Source: Lentisalinibacter sp035655155
GTDB lineage: Bacteria > Pseudomonadota > Gammaproteobacteria > Steroidobacterales > Woeseiaceae
Length of the DNA: 64,000 nucleotides
Reading direction: 5' to 3'
Assembly (NCBI GenBank): GCA_035655155.1
Contig: DASRVH010000088.1
Span: forward strand, 1 to 64,000
A model generated the notes under the pieces. It ran no database searches. It had not been told where the DNA came from and saw only the letters and a list, made by a program, of their open reading frames with translations. Position 1 is the stretch's first letter; every line of letters starts with the position of its first letter. Position numbers and translations under genes: made by a program. Shown here piece after piece: positions 35,466-44,569 of the stretch.

Positions 35466-36224
35466 ATGGATATCGAGGGCGCGACTGCGATCGTCACCGG
35501 CGGCAACCGGGGCATCGGCGAGGGTTTCGTGCGGGCGCTGCTGGAGGCGGGCGCGGCCAGGGTCTACGTGGGAGCCCGCGATCCCGCCGCGGCCGCGCAT
35601 CTGGCGGACGAATTCGGCGATCGCGCGGTGCCGGTCGCCCTGGACGTCACTGACGAAGCGCAGGTTGCGGCGGCGGCCGCGGAATGTACGGATGTCGCCA
35701 TCGTCGTCAACAACGCCGGCGTATTCGCGGGCCGGCTGCTGATCGGCGCCGACGACATGAGCGGCGCCCGCCAGGAGATGGAAGTGAACTACTTCGGCAC
35801 GCTGGCCATGTGCCGTGCGTTCGCGCCGGTGCTCGCCGCGAACGGCGGCGGCGCCATCGTCAACGTGCTGTCGGCGGCGGCGCTCACCAATATCCCGAAC
35901 ATGGGCGGCTACGGGCCGTCGAAGACCGCGACGCGATTCCTGTCCGCGGGTGTGCGCGCAGAGCTGGCCGACCAGGGTACCCAGGTCACGGCGCTGATCG
36001 TCGGCTCGGTGGATACCCGCATGGCCGCCCACGTTGCGGGACAGAAGGAGCAGCCCCTCGATATCGGGCGTGCCGGCGTCAAGGCCATCCGCAGGAACAT
36101 CGACGAGATGGATACCGACTGGATGGCGACCAGCGTCCGGGCCCGTATCGCGATGGACCCGAAGGGCTACGAACGCGGCCTCGCGAAGCTCCTGAAGGCC
36201 GACCGGCTCAGCACCGGAAAATAG
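35466..36224 (+). CDS. SDR-family oxidoreductase
   Basis: This 252-aa classical short-chain dehydrogenase has VTGGNRGIGEGF, NNAGVF, a Ser in VLSAAAL and YGPSKTA with Tyr and Lys. GAGAGGGGAGAGACT precedes the ATG. It probably oxidises or reduces a hydroxyl/keto intermediate in the pathway of the upstream CoA ligase. It is the last catabolic gene before the hydrogenase operon. Confidence 0.85.
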   Translation: MDIEGATAIVTGGNRGIGEGFVRALLEAGAARVYVGARDPAAAAHLADEFGDRAVPVALDVTDEAQVAAAAAECTDVAIVVNNAGVFAGRLLIGADDMSGARQEMEVNYFGTLAMCRAFAPVLAANGGGAIVNVLSAAALTNIPNMGGYGPSKTATRFLSAGVRAELADQGTQVTALIVGSVDTRMAAHVAGQKEQPLDIGRAGVKAIRRNIDEMDTDWMATSVRARIAMDPKGYERGLAKLLKADRLSTGK

Positions 36225-36476
36225 CCCTCCGCGCCCTCGTCCCGCGGCGGCTGCGAATTCGCGTGACGAGCGTAGGTATCTACCAGTATGGATGTCATAC
36301 CCCGCCGCTCGAACAATATACGCGGATGGGGGACTAGCGCCTGGTACTAGAAGCAGAACGCTACGTGTCGAACCCGTCCGCGCTGGTGACGGCCAGCCGT
36401 GTTGCGGCCCTTCGATGGTGGTGCGCTGCGGCTTGCCGATACAGCGACGAACATAGCAGCAGAAGAGGACGTCGCC

Positions 36477-37571
36477 ATGGCAGCCCGAGAAACCTTATAC
36501 GAGGTCATGCGCCAGCATGGCATTACCCGCCGCAGCTTTCTTAAGTTCTGCAGCCTGACCGCAGCCGGCCTCGGTCTCGGTCCGGAGTTCGCGGGCAAGA
36601 TCGCGTACGCGCTCGAAACCAAGCCACGCACGCCGGTGATCTGGCTGCACGGCCTGGAGTGCACCTGCTGCACCGAGTCGTTCATCCGCTCGGGCAACCC
36701 GCTCGCCAGTGACGTCGTCCTGTCCATGATATCCCTGGACTACGACGACACGCTGATGGCGGCTGCCGGCCATCAGGCCGAGGAGATCCTGGAGCAGACC
36801 ATCGAGAAATACGATGGCGAGTACATCCTTGCCTGCGAGGGCAATCCGCCGCTGAACGAGGACGGCGTGTACTGCATGCAGGCCGGCATCCCGTACGTCG
36901 AGAAACTCCGTCACATGGCCGCTCACTGCAAGGCCATCGTGGCCTGGGGCTCCTGCGCTTCCTGGGGCTGCGTGCAGGCCGCCAAGCCGAACCCGACCCG
37001 CGCCGTCCCGATCCACAAGGTGATCAAGGACAAGCCCATCGTGAAGGTGCCGGGTTGCCCGCCGATCGCCGAGGTGATGACGGGCGTGCTGACCTACATG
37101 ATCGCCTTCGACGAGTTGCCCGAACTGGACCGCCAGGGTCGGCCGAAGATGTTCTACGGCCAGCGCCTGCACGACAAATGCTACCGGCGCCCGCACTTCG
37201 ACGCCGGCCAGTTCGTCGAGAAGTTCGATGATGAGGGCGCGAAGAAGGGTTACTGCCTGTACAAGGTCGGCTGCAAGGGCCCGACCACGTACAACGCCTG
37301 CTCCACCGTGGAGTGGAACGACGGCCTGTCCTGGCCGGTGAAGTCGGGCCATGGCTGCCTCGGCTGCGCCGAAGACGATTTCTGGGACAAGGGCAGCTTC
37401 TACAGTGCGATCGGCAAGCTCGACGTCTCCCCGCGCGGAGCCGAAGCCACGGCCGATCAGATCGGCGGCGTGCTCGCCGGTGCAGCGGCGATTGGCGTTG
37501 CGGCCCACGCGGTCGGCTCCGCCATCAGCCACATGACGCGCAAACAGCCTGAGGAGACCAGTAATGGCTAG
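36477..37571 (+). CDS. hupS: [NiFe] hydrogenase small subunit, oxygen-tolerant group 1d type
   Basis: This 364-aa electron-transfer subunit carries a Tat signal (TRRSFLKF, Arg18-Arg19) and a C-terminal membrane anchor (GGVLAGAAAIGVAAHAVG). The proximal-cluster segment reads LECTCCTES and EGNPPLNEDGVYC, giving the two extra Cys (equivalent to Cys19 and Cys120 of Ralstonia/E. coli Hyd-1) of the [4Fe-3S] cluster that confers oxygen tolerance. Distal and medial cluster ligands follow (GQRLHDKCYRRPHF, GYCLYKVGCKGPTTYNAC, GCLGCAEDDFWD). The ATG at 36477 follows AGAAGAGGA. It passes electrons from the large subunit to cytochrome b in the periplasm-facing complex. Confidence 0.95.
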   Translation: MAARETLYEVMRQHGITRRSFLKFCSLTAAGLGLGPEFAGKIAYALETKPRTPVIWLHGLECTCCTESFIRSGNPLASDVVLSMISLDYDDTLMAAAGHQAEEILEQTIEKYDGEYILACEGNPPLNEDGVYCMQAGIPYVEKLRHMAAHCKAIVAWGSCASWGCVQAAKPNPTRAVPIHKVIKDKPIVKVPGCPPIAEVMTGVLTYMIAFDELPELDRQGRPKMFYGQRLHDKCYRRPHFDAGQFVEKFDDEGAKKGYCLYKVGCKGPTTYNACSTVEWNDGLSWPVKSGHGCLGCAEDDFWDKGSFYSAIGKLDVSPRGAEATADQIGGVLAGAAAIGVAAHAVGSAISHMTRKQPEETSNG

Positions 37572-39360
37572 TATCACCACGCCGAATGGCTTCAACCTTG
37601 ACGACAGCGGTCAGCGCGTGGTCGTGGACCCCGTCACCCGGATCGAGGGCCACCTGCGCATCGAGGTCAACGTCGACGAGAACAACGTCATCCAGAATGC
37701 GGTCTCCACGGGCAACATGTGGCGCGGACTGGAAGTGATCCTTAAAGGCCGCGATCCCCGCGACGCCTGGGCCTTCGTCGAGCGCATCTGCGGCGTGTGC
37801 ACCGGTGTGCACGCCATCCAGTCCGTGCGCACCGTCGAGGACGCCCTGGGCATCGAGATCCCGGCCAACGCCAACCACATCAGGAACCTGATGATGCTGG
37901 CGCAGTACACCCAGGACCATCTCGTGCACTTCTATCACCTGCATGCCCTGGACTGGGTGGACGTGGTCAGCGCGCTCAGCGCCGATCCGAAGGCCACCTC
38001 CCAGCTGCAGCAGTCCATCAGCAACTGGCCGAAGTCCTCGCCGGGCTACTTCAGCGACGTGCAGAACAAGCTGAAGCGCTTCGTGGAATCCGGTCAGCTG
38101 GGCATCTTCTCGAACGCCTACTGGGGCAGCCCCGCCTACAAGCTGCCGCCCGAGGCGAACCTGATGGCCGTGACGCATTATCTGGAGGCGCTCGACTTCC
38201 AGAAGGAGATCGTCAAGATCCACACGGTCTTCGGCGGCCGCAACCCGCATCCGAACTGGCTGGTGGGCGGTGCACCCTGCTCGATCAACGTGAACGACAC
38301 CGGCGCCGTCGGTGCGGTCAACATGTACTGGCTGAACCTGGTGTCCGACATCATCAACCAGTCCATCCAGTTCGTCGACCAGGTCTACATCCCCGACCTG
38401 AAGGCCATCGCGTCCTTCTACAAGGACTGGGGCTTCGGCGGCGGTCTGTCGGGCAAGAACGTCATGTCCTACGGCGACTTCCCCGAGTTCGCGAACCAGT
38501 TCGACAACGACAGCTTCATGATGCCGCAGGGAGCGATCCTGAACGGCGACCTGTCGAAAGTCTACGACGTCGATCCGCGGGATCCCGAACAGGTGCAGGA
38601 GTTCGTCACCCACTCCTGGTACGACTATCCTGGCGATCCGAACGCAGGGCTCCATCCCTGGGACGGCATCACCGAGCCCAAGTTCGAGCTCGGACCGAAT
38701 GCCAAGGGCACGAAGACGAACATCCAGGCACACGACGAGGGCGGCAAGTACTCCTGGCTGAAGGCGCCGCGCTGGCGCGGCAACGCGATGGAAGTCGGCC
38801 CGCTGGCCCGCTATATCGTCGCCTATGCCCGCGGCCACGAGGAGATCAGAGATCAGGTCGACGGCCTGCTCCGCGATCTCGATCTGCCGATCACCGCCCT
38901 GTTCTCGACGCTGGGTCGCACCGCCGCACGCGGACTGGAGACCTCCTGGGCGGCGCACAAGATGCGCTACGTGTTCGACAACATGATGGCCAATATCAAG
39001 GCCGGCGATTCGGCGACTGCCAATATGGACAAGTGGGAGCCGGACACCTGGCCGAAGGACACCAAGGGTGTCGGTTACGGCGAGGCGCCCCGCGGCTCGC
39101 TCGGTCACTGGATCCACATCAAGGACGGTCAGATCGAGAACTACCAGTGCGTCGTGCCGTCCACCTGGAACGCCTCGCCGCGTGATCATCAGGGCAACAT
39201 CGGTGCCTACGAGGCCGCGCTGCTCGGCACGCCCATGGCTGACCCGAAAAAGCCGCTGGAGATCCTGCGTACGATCCACAGCTTCGATCCCTGCCTGGCC
39301 TGCGCCACGCACGTGATCTCGCCCGACGGTGAAGATCTGACGACGGTGAAGATCCGTTAG
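37564..39360 (+). CDS. hupL: [NiFe] hydrogenase large subunit
   Basis: This 598-aa catalytic subunit has the N-terminal Ni-Fe ligands in ERICGVCTGVH and the C-terminal ligands in DPCLACATH, followed by a 15-residue tail (VISPDGEDLTTVKIR) that the maturation protease should remove after His583. It oxidises H2 to protons and electrons and is co-exported with the small subunit. The start overlaps the small-subunit stop by 8 bases. Confidence 0.95.
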   Translation: MASITTPNGFNLDDSGQRVVVDPVTRIEGHLRIEVNVDENNVIQNAVSTGNMWRGLEVILKGRDPRDAWAFVERICGVCTGVHAIQSVRTVEDALGIEIPANANHIRNLMMLAQYTQDHLVHFYHLHALDWVDVVSALSADPKATSQLQQSISNWPKSSPGYFSDVQNKLKRFVESGQLGIFSNAYWGSPAYKLPPEANLMAVTHYLEALDFQKEIVKIHTVFGGRNPHPNWLVGGAPCSINVNDTGAVGAVNMYWLNLVSDIINQSIQFVDQVYIPDLKAIASFYKDWGFGGGLSGKNVMSYGDFPEFANQFDNDSFMMPQGAILNGDLSKVYDVDPRDPEQVQEFVTHSWYDYPGDPNAGLHPWDGITEPKFELGPNAKGTKTNIQAHDEGGKYSWLKAPRWRGNAMEVGPLARYIVAYARGHEEIRDQVDGLLRDLDLPITALFSTLGRTAARGLETSWAAHKMRYVFDNMMANIKAGDSATANMDKWEPDTWPKDTKGVGYGEAPRGSLGHWIHIKDGQIENYQCVVPSTWNASPRDHQGNIGAYEAALLGTPMADPKKPLEILRTIHSFDPCLACATHVISPDGEDLTTVKIR

Positions 39361-39399
39361 GGGGCTCTGGCCAACCGAGGTATCGATTAGGAGACGATC

Positions 39400-40125
39400 A
39401 TGGCAACGAGCACAGAGGCGATGGGTGGGCGCAGTCCTGCGAACCTGAAGCCCGAGTACATCTACGAGGCGCCGGTCCGCATCTGGCACTGGGTTCACGC
39501 CATCAGCATCGTGGTGCTGTCGGTGACTGGCTATCTGATCGCGAACCCCCTGCCGAGTGTGCCGGGGGAGGCGAGTGAATCCTTCCTGATGGGCAACATC
39601 CGGATGATCCACTTCATCGCGAGTTACGTGTTCACGATCGGACTGCTGGTGCGGATCTACTGGGGCTTCGTCGGCAACAAGTACTCACGGGAGCTGTTCT
39701 ATCTGCCCGTCTGGAAGGGGAGCTGGTGGAAAGAGCTGTTCCACGAGATCAAGTACTACAGCTTCCTCACCCGGAAGACGTACAAGACGAAGGCGCACAA
39801 TCCGCTTGCACAGAGCGCGATGTGGTTCTTCAACTTCATCCTGGGCCTCTTCATGGTGATTACGGGCTTCGCGCTCTACTCGGAGGGGCTGGGTGACGGC
39901 AGCTGGGCAGACATGCTGTTCGGCTGGGTATTCGTCCTCTTTCCGAACTCCATGGGGGTGAAGACCTGGCACAACTTCGGCATGTGGCTGATCATCGTCT
40001 TCGCGATCATCCATACCTACATGGCGATCCGCGCTGACGTCATGGGCCGGCAGTCCAGCGTGAGCACGATCATGTCCGGCTGGCGCTTCTACAAGGACGA
40101 CTACCCGGGCGACGATCCGAGGTGA
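39400..40125 (+). CDS. hupC: Ni/Fe-hydrogenase b-type cytochrome subunit
   Basis: This 241-aa membrane protein has four hydrophobic helices and His residues placed as haem b ligands (RIWHWVHAISI; MIHFIASYVF; TWHNFGMWLIIVFAIIHTYMAI). It anchors the hydrogenase dimer and passes electrons to quinone. AGGAGACG precedes the ATG; it follows hupL by 39 bases and overlaps the protease gene by a GTGA junction. Confidence 0.93.
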   Translation: MATSTEAMGGRSPANLKPEYIYEAPVRIWHWVHAISIVVLSVTGYLIANPLPSVPGEASESFLMGNIRMIHFIASYVFTIGLLVRIYWGFVGNKYSRELFYLPVWKGSWWKELFHEIKYYSFLTRKTYKTKAHNPLAQSAMWFFNFILGLFMVITGFALYSEGLGDGSWADMLFGWVFVLFPNSMGVKTWHNFGMWLIIVFAIIHTYMAIRADVMGRQSSVSTIMSGWRFYKDDYPGDDPR

Positions 40126-40748
40126 CGGACGACATAGCGCAAACCCGGCCCGACGGCGATCCCGTCGGCTTCGAAACCCTCATCCTCGGAATCGGCAATC
40201 CGCTCTGGGCAGATGAGGGTTTCGGGGTACGGGCCGCCGAGCAGCTGAACGCGCAGTACGAGTTCCCGCCGGAAGTCCGCGTGATGGACGGCGGGACGCT
40301 CGGTCTCATGCTGCTGCCCTACGTGCGCTCGGCGAAGAACCTGCTGATCTTCGACGCCATCGACTTCGGCCTGGAGCCCGCCGAGATGAAGGTCATCGTC
40401 GGCGACGACGTGCCGAAGTTCATGGGCGTCAAGAAGATGAGCATGCACCAGACCGGTTTCCAGGAGGTGCTGATGTCCGCCGAGATGTTCGGCCAGGCAC
40501 CGGAGAAGCTCGCGCTGGTGGGCGTGCAGCCGGAACTGCTGAACGACTACGGCGGCAGCCTGCGCGAATCGGTGAAGGCCCGCCTGCCGGAGGCCGTGGA
40601 CGCCGGCCTCGCCATCCTCGACGACTGGGGCATCGAGTATCGCAAACGCGACAAGCCCCTGGAGCATACGGAACTGACCGGCCCCGACGCCATCAATATG
40701 GATGAGTACGAGGCCGGGAGGCCGGACACGAAAGAGACCTGGAGATAG
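40122..40748 (+). CDS. hupD: hydrogenase maturation protease
   Basis: This 208-aa endopeptidase of the HyaD/HupD type removes the C-terminal tail of the large subunit after nickel insertion. Nickel-sensing residues are visible: Glu in GIGNPLWADEGFG, Asp in FDAIDFG and His in SMHQTGFQE. The GTG start overlaps the cytochrome stop. The C-terminal 30 residues extend beyond the usual core. Confidence 0.92.
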   Translation: MTDDIAQTRPDGDPVGFETLILGIGNPLWADEGFGVRAAEQLNAQYEFPPEVRVMDGGTLGLMLLPYVRSAKNLLIFDAIDFGLEPAEMKVIVGDDVPKFMGVKKMSMHQTGFQEVLMSAEMFGQAPEKLALVGVQPELLNDYGGSLRESVKARLPEAVDAGLAILDDWGIEYRKRDKPLEHTELTGPDAINMDEYEAGRPDTKETWR

Positions 40749-40763
40749 CCAGTGGGAGAGACC

Positions 40764-41174
40764 ATGAACCATCCGCTGATCCAGCGGTTGATCGACGAGT
40801 TCGGTTACCCGACCGTCGGCCTGGAGGACCACGACGGGTTCGTGGCCGATCCGGCCGTGAGCGTCCTGTTCTTCGCCGGCGAGCCGAAGAAGTTCGGCGA
40901 GACCGTCGACGTTGCCGTGGTGCTGCCGGAGATCGTCTCGGCCTACGACGGAAGGCTCCGGCCGGCCGTCGTGGAGAAGGAGGCGGAGAAGGACCTGCAG
41001 CGGAAATACGGTTTCCGAGAGTGGCCGTCGCTGGTCTTCGTCCGCGAGGGCGGATACCTCGGCACCATCTCGCGCATCCGCAACTGGCAGGAGTATCTCG
41101 AAGAGATCAACGAGATACTGCGCTCCGAGCCGCGGCGTCCGCCGGGATTCAAGATCCCGGTCGTGACGGCCTGA
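40764..41174 (+). CDS. hupG: hydrogenase accessory protein HupG/HyaE (thioredoxin-like)
   Basis: This 136-aa protein of the HyaE/HupG family is a thioredoxin fold lacking the CxxC, thought to chaperone the Tat signal-bearing small subunit. It shows FFAGEPKKFGETVDVAVVLPEI and the FREWPSLVFVREGGYLGTISRIRNW segment. ATG 40764 with GGGAGAG upstream is preferred over the in-frame GTG at 40752. It follows hupD by 15 bases; hupF, usually found between D and G, is missing. Confidence 0.85.
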   Translation: MNHPLIQRLIDEFGYPTVGLEDHDGFVADPAVSVLFFAGEPKKFGETVDVAVVLPEIVSAYDGRLRPAVVEKEAEKDLQRKYGFREWPSLVFVREGGYLGTISRIRNWQEYLEEINEILRSEPRRPPGFKIPVVTA

Positions 41175-41205
41175 ACCGAGCCAGGATCGACTGGGGGAAT
41201 TATCA

Positions 41206-42072
41206 ATGAATATCAGAGACATACCTGTCGTGGCGATCGGCCCCGGCAGCCAGCCGACCGAGAGTGACGGCTCGGAGCTACAGTACATCGACCTGCCGCG
41301 GGGCATGGCCATGTACGAGCCGCCTTCCATTCCGGATCCGGAGTCGGTGGAAAATCTCACCGGTGCGCGTGCGGCGATGGACTGGCTGCAGCGCACGCTG
41401 GACGCCTGGCAGCCGGGCGAGGCCACGCTGGCCGACATCTCCGCCCTGGATCCCGAGAACCGGGAACTGATCAACCAGGTCCTCGGCGAGGGCGAGGTCG
41501 CGGTGAAGTTCACCGGCGACTTTCTGTCCCAGACCCAGGAGTCGGTGCTGGCCGGCGTCTGGCGCACCTTCTACCTGAACGAGGAAGGCAAGGTCACCCA
41601 CGACCTGCTGGAAGTGGCAGAGGCGCCTTTCCTCGCCCGTCTCGGCGAACTCGGCCGCGACCGGGCGCCGGAGGACATCGTCGGCAGGGCGGCTCCGCAG
41701 GGCGCGCTGAACGCCCCGGCGATCCTCACCGAGATCGCTGACCGGGCCGCCAGCCGCAAGCCCGGCGACGAGACCCACGTCATCAACCTCTCGCTGCTGC
41801 CCATGTCGGACGAGGACCTGGTGTTCCTGGACGAGACCCTGGGCAAGGGGCCGGTGGACATCCTCTCCCGCGGCTACGGCCACTGCATCATCTCGGCGAC
41901 GCGGGTGCGCGACGTCTGGTGGGTGCGCTATTTCAACTCGATGGCCAAGATGATTCTGAACTCGCTCGAGATCACCGACCTGCCCCACGTGGTGGAGGCG
42001 GCGCCGGAAGACATCCGCGATTCGAACAAGCGTCTGGCGCAGCTGCTCGAGGCCTACTGGACCGACGACTGA
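41206..42072 (+). CDS. hupH: hydrogenase expression/formation protein HupH/HyaF
   Basis: This 288-aa protein of the HyaF/HupH family helps assemble the Fe-S clusters of the small subunit. The conserved C-terminal half is clear: LSRGYGHCIISATRVRDVWWVRYFNSMAKMILNSLEI. GGGGGAATT precedes the ATG. It is placed between hupG and the rubredoxin gene in the standard order. Confidence 0.88.
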   Translation: MNIRDIPVVAIGPGSQPTESDGSELQYIDLPRGMAMYEPPSIPDPESVENLTGARAAMDWLQRTLDAWQPGEATLADISALDPENRELINQVLGEGEVAVKFTGDFLSQTQESVLAGVWRTFYLNEEGKVTHDLLEVAEAPFLARLGELGRDRAPEDIVGRAAPQGALNAPAILTEIADRAASRKPGDETHVINLSLLPMSDEDLVFLDETLGKGPVDILSRGYGHCIISATRVRDVWWVRYFNSMAKMILNSLEITDLPHVVEAAPEDIRDSNKRLAQLLEAYWTDD

Positions 42073-42099
42073 GCGCGGCAACCCGCCGCAGGGAGAGAC

Positions 42100-42297
42100 A
42101 TGGGACAGGCGATGGAAGACCGGATCGGCGCCGACACCCGCATGGAGTGCCGCATCTGCTGGCACGTCTACGATCCCGCGGAGGGAGACGACGTGGAACA
42201 GGTGCCCCCCGGCACCCCCTTCACGGCGCTGCCCGACCATTGGTGCTGCCCCCAGTGCGAAGCCGAGCGGGACAAGTTCCTGCCCGTGAGCGAGTGA
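42100..42297 (+). CDS. hupI: rubredoxin of the hydrogenase operon
   Basis: This 65-aa rubredoxin has two CxxC knuckles (MECRICWHVYD and HWCCPQCEAERDKF) binding one iron. In oxygen-tolerant hydrogenase operons this protein is needed for correct small-subunit clusters under air. GGGAGAGAC precedes the ATG. Confidence 0.92.
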   Translation: MGQAMEDRIGADTRMECRICWHVYDPAEGDDVEQVPPGTPFTALPDHWCCPQCEAERDKFLPVSE

Positions 42298-42309
42298 GGC
42301 GCACCGCCC

Positions 42310-42798
42310 GTGGCTGATCCGGCGCTGGAGCGACTGATCGCCCGTTTTCGCGAGGCCGAGCCGCGCATGCGCGACCTGCCGTTCTACAACGAGCGGCTAT
42401 CCACGGAGGCAGTGGGTTTCCGGGACTGGGAAGGCCACCGCCTGGGCATCCTCATCACCCCCTGGTTCATCAACCTGATACTGCTGCCCGGCGAGAACGA
42501 CGACTGGTCGGGCGTGGACCAGGGCGATCAGAGCGACTGGCATCTGCCCGCAGAGACCATCCGCTTCACGGCCAACCGGCCGGACGAGGACGGGCAGGCG
42601 GAGGAGGCTGAGGTCTTCCTGGCGGCTCCGGTATTCACCAACGTCATCGGCGTGCCCGATCACGAGGCGGCGAAGAACATCGCCGAACAAGTGCTGGAGA
42701 GTCTGCTGGCGAAACCCGGCAGCGAGAAGGCGGCGCCCGGCCACGCCGTCAGCCGGCGCGACCTGTTGCGCGGCAAGGTCGGGAAGAACTCCGGCTGA
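42310..42798 (+). CDS. hupJ: hydrogenase assembly chaperone HupJ/HybE
   Basis: This 162-aa protein of the HybE/HupJ family, with FRDWEGHRLGILITPWFINLILLPG and the later GVPDHEAAKNIAEQVLESLL, is thought to proofread Tat export of the hydrogenase. The start is GTG 42310. The C-terminus carries HAVSRRDLLRGK, a twin-Arg motif at the wrong end of the protein. It is the last gene of the hydrogenase operon here. Confidence 0.85.
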   Translation: MADPALERLIARFREAEPRMRDLPFYNERLSTEAVGFRDWEGHRLGILITPWFINLILLPGENDDWSGVDQGDQSDWHLPAETIRFTANRPDEDGQAEEAEVFLAAPVFTNVIGVPDHEAAKNIAEQVLESLLAKPGSEKAAPGHAVSRRDLLRGKVGKNSG

Positions 42799-42833
42799 CC
42801 GGTCGGTCTGCCAGTCTCCGCACCTTCTCCTTA

Positions 42834-44462
42834 CTACCTGACCGGGTCTGCTTTCACGCCGCCCAGCGGTGGCTGCGCCGCGCCTGCCGGGGCCGGTACG
42901 CCGAGGATGGCGGTGAGCGTGGCCGCCACCCGGCGGGCGTCCGCCACCTCGTCTCCCGCGACCCGCTCGATGCCGTGGCCCCACATCAGCACGGGCACCC
43001 TGCGGTCGTAGTCCCAGGGCGTGCCGTGGTTGGCGCCGCCGCCGGGAACGTCGTAGACCGCGTTGAACCAGCCGGTGGCGGGGACCACGAGGAGGTCGGC
43101 GTCGACCCCTTCGGGCATGGAGGCCGCGGCCAGCCGGTCGAGGGGGGTCGCGCTCGACGCGAGCGCCGCGCGGTCGCGGAATGCATAGACCCGCTCCATG
43201 CCCGGCAGCTCCGTGAGCGCCGCGGCCACGGCCGTGGAGAGTTCGGCGCCGCGGGCGTCGCCGGCGGCCGTGAAATAGAGGCTGGAAGACTGGTAACCGG
43301 CGATCCATTCGCCCTCGCCCAGCGCGGCCCGCGCGGCCTCACGGGCGGTGGCGACGATCGTCTCGCTGGGTAGACGCCCGCCGGGTTCGCCGGTCTGCTC
43401 CGGCAGCCGCGCGACGCCGTGGTCGGCCGTGATGACGAAGGTCACCCGCATCTCCTCGGACAGGGAGCGGGCCAGCGCGGTGAGCTCCCGGTCGGTGCGC
43501 AGCAGGTTGTCGACGTACTCGCAGGAGGTGGCGCCCCACACGTGGCCGATGCGGTCGGTGCCGGAGACGCCCAGCACGAGCAGGTCCGGGACGTCGTCCG
43601 CTCCCATGCTCTCGGCCTCGATCGCGGCCCGGGCCGCCGCGAAGAACCAGGGAGTGGAGGCCGCGGAGTAACCGAAGGCCTTGTCGGGCTTCCGAGAGTC
43701 CGCGGGGTCGTAGGGGAACACGTTGTTCCAGCCGACGAACGGCCCCTCGCCGGGCGCGTCGTCCTGTATGCAGGGGCTGGCGGTCGCGCGCTGCCAGGTG
43801 GTGAACGTGCGATCGACAGGCCGGTCGGCGTTGAACGCCGCGAGCCAGTCCGGCAGGCTGCCGTCCGGACGGTACCAGGCGGAAGTGGTCATGGCCGGGA
43901 TGTCGTCGTCGTAGAAGACGGCGAGATCGGCCGAGCGGCCGGTGGCGAGGATGGCGGCCCGCGCCTTCATGGAGACGCCGACGATCACGGCTTCTCCGCC
44001 GGTGGCCTCGTGCAGCCGGTCACCGGCGGTGTCGACCCTGAGTGCCGCGGGGCTGGCGTTGCTGGCCGGATTGCCGATCACCGGATGTGCGCCGTCGTCG
44101 ACGATGGGCAGACGGCCGTGGGCCGGGTCGTGCACGGCGTTGGCGAAGACGCCATGCACGGCGGGGGAGACGCCGGTGACCAGCGTGGCATGCCCGGCCG
44201 CGGTCGCCGTGTTGGCGTAGCGCAGGTCCACCGAGTGGCGGGCGCCCTCGGCCCAGGCCCGCCGCAGCAGGCTCTCCGGCGGCAGCAGCGGCAGGTGTTC
44301 GGCAAGCACCCAGTCGCCGAACTGGTCCAGCACCACCAGGACCACCAGCTGAGGCGGTTCGGGGGCGGCGTCCGGCCCGCTGTCGGAGGATCGGTCGGGG
44401 TGCGTCGCGCAACTCGCGACGAGTACGAACAATGCAGCGGCGAGGAGGGCAGGGAGTCTCAC
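42834..44462 (-). CDS. alkaline-phosphatase-superfamily lipoprotein (PafA/nucleotide pyrophosphatase-like)
   Basis: This 542-aa protein begins with a lipoprotein signal (LFVLVASC, lipobox VASC), so it is attached to a membrane, probably facing the periplasm. It has the two-metal alkaline-phosphatase fold: Asp in LVVLDQFGDW, the Thr nucleophile in ANTATAAGHATLVTG, GTDRIGHVWG, TADHG and NHGTPW. This layout fits PafA-like phosphatases/phosphodiesterases. It is monocistronic and convergent with the hydrogenase operon. Confidence 0.85.
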   Translation of the reverse strand: MRLPALLAAALFVLVASCATHPDRSSDSGPDAAPEPPQLVVLVVLDQFGDWVLAEHLPLLPPESLLRRAWAEGARHSVDLRYANTATAAGHATLVTGVSPAVHGVFANAVHDPAHGRLPIVDDGAHPVIGNPASNASPAALRVDTAGDRLHEATGGEAVIVGVSMKARAAILATGRSADLAVFYDDDIPAMTTSAWYRPDGSLPDWLAAFNADRPVDRTFTTWQRATASPCIQDDAPGEGPFVGWNNVFPYDPADSRKPDKAFGYSAASTPWFFAAARAAIEAESMGADDVPDLLVLGVSGTDRIGHVWGATSCEYVDNLLRTDRELTALARSLSEEMRVTFVITADHGVARLPEQTGEPGGRLPSETIVATAREAARAALGEGEWIAGYQSSSLYFTAAGDARGAELSTAVAAALTELPGMERVYAFRDRAALASSATPLDRLAAASMPEGVDADLLVVPATGWFNAVYDVPGGGANHGTPWDYDRRVPVLMWGHGIERVAGDEVADARRVAATLTAILGVPAPAGAAQPPLGGVKADPVR

Positions 44463-44569
44463 GATCCGGGTCCTTCTGTCAGCCAGGGGCAGCGCAGGAG
44501 GATAGCGCAGCCCGCGCGGTCTTCAAGACTGCCCGGCCGATGTTGCAACGCGATGACCGGGGCCGGGGC

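Noticed and set aside
36225..36476. sigma-54 promoter upstream of the hydrogenase operon
   Set aside because: I looked for a GG-N10-GC type -24/-12 signal, as used by some hup operons; no convincing match is present. TGGTACTAGAAGC is too weak.
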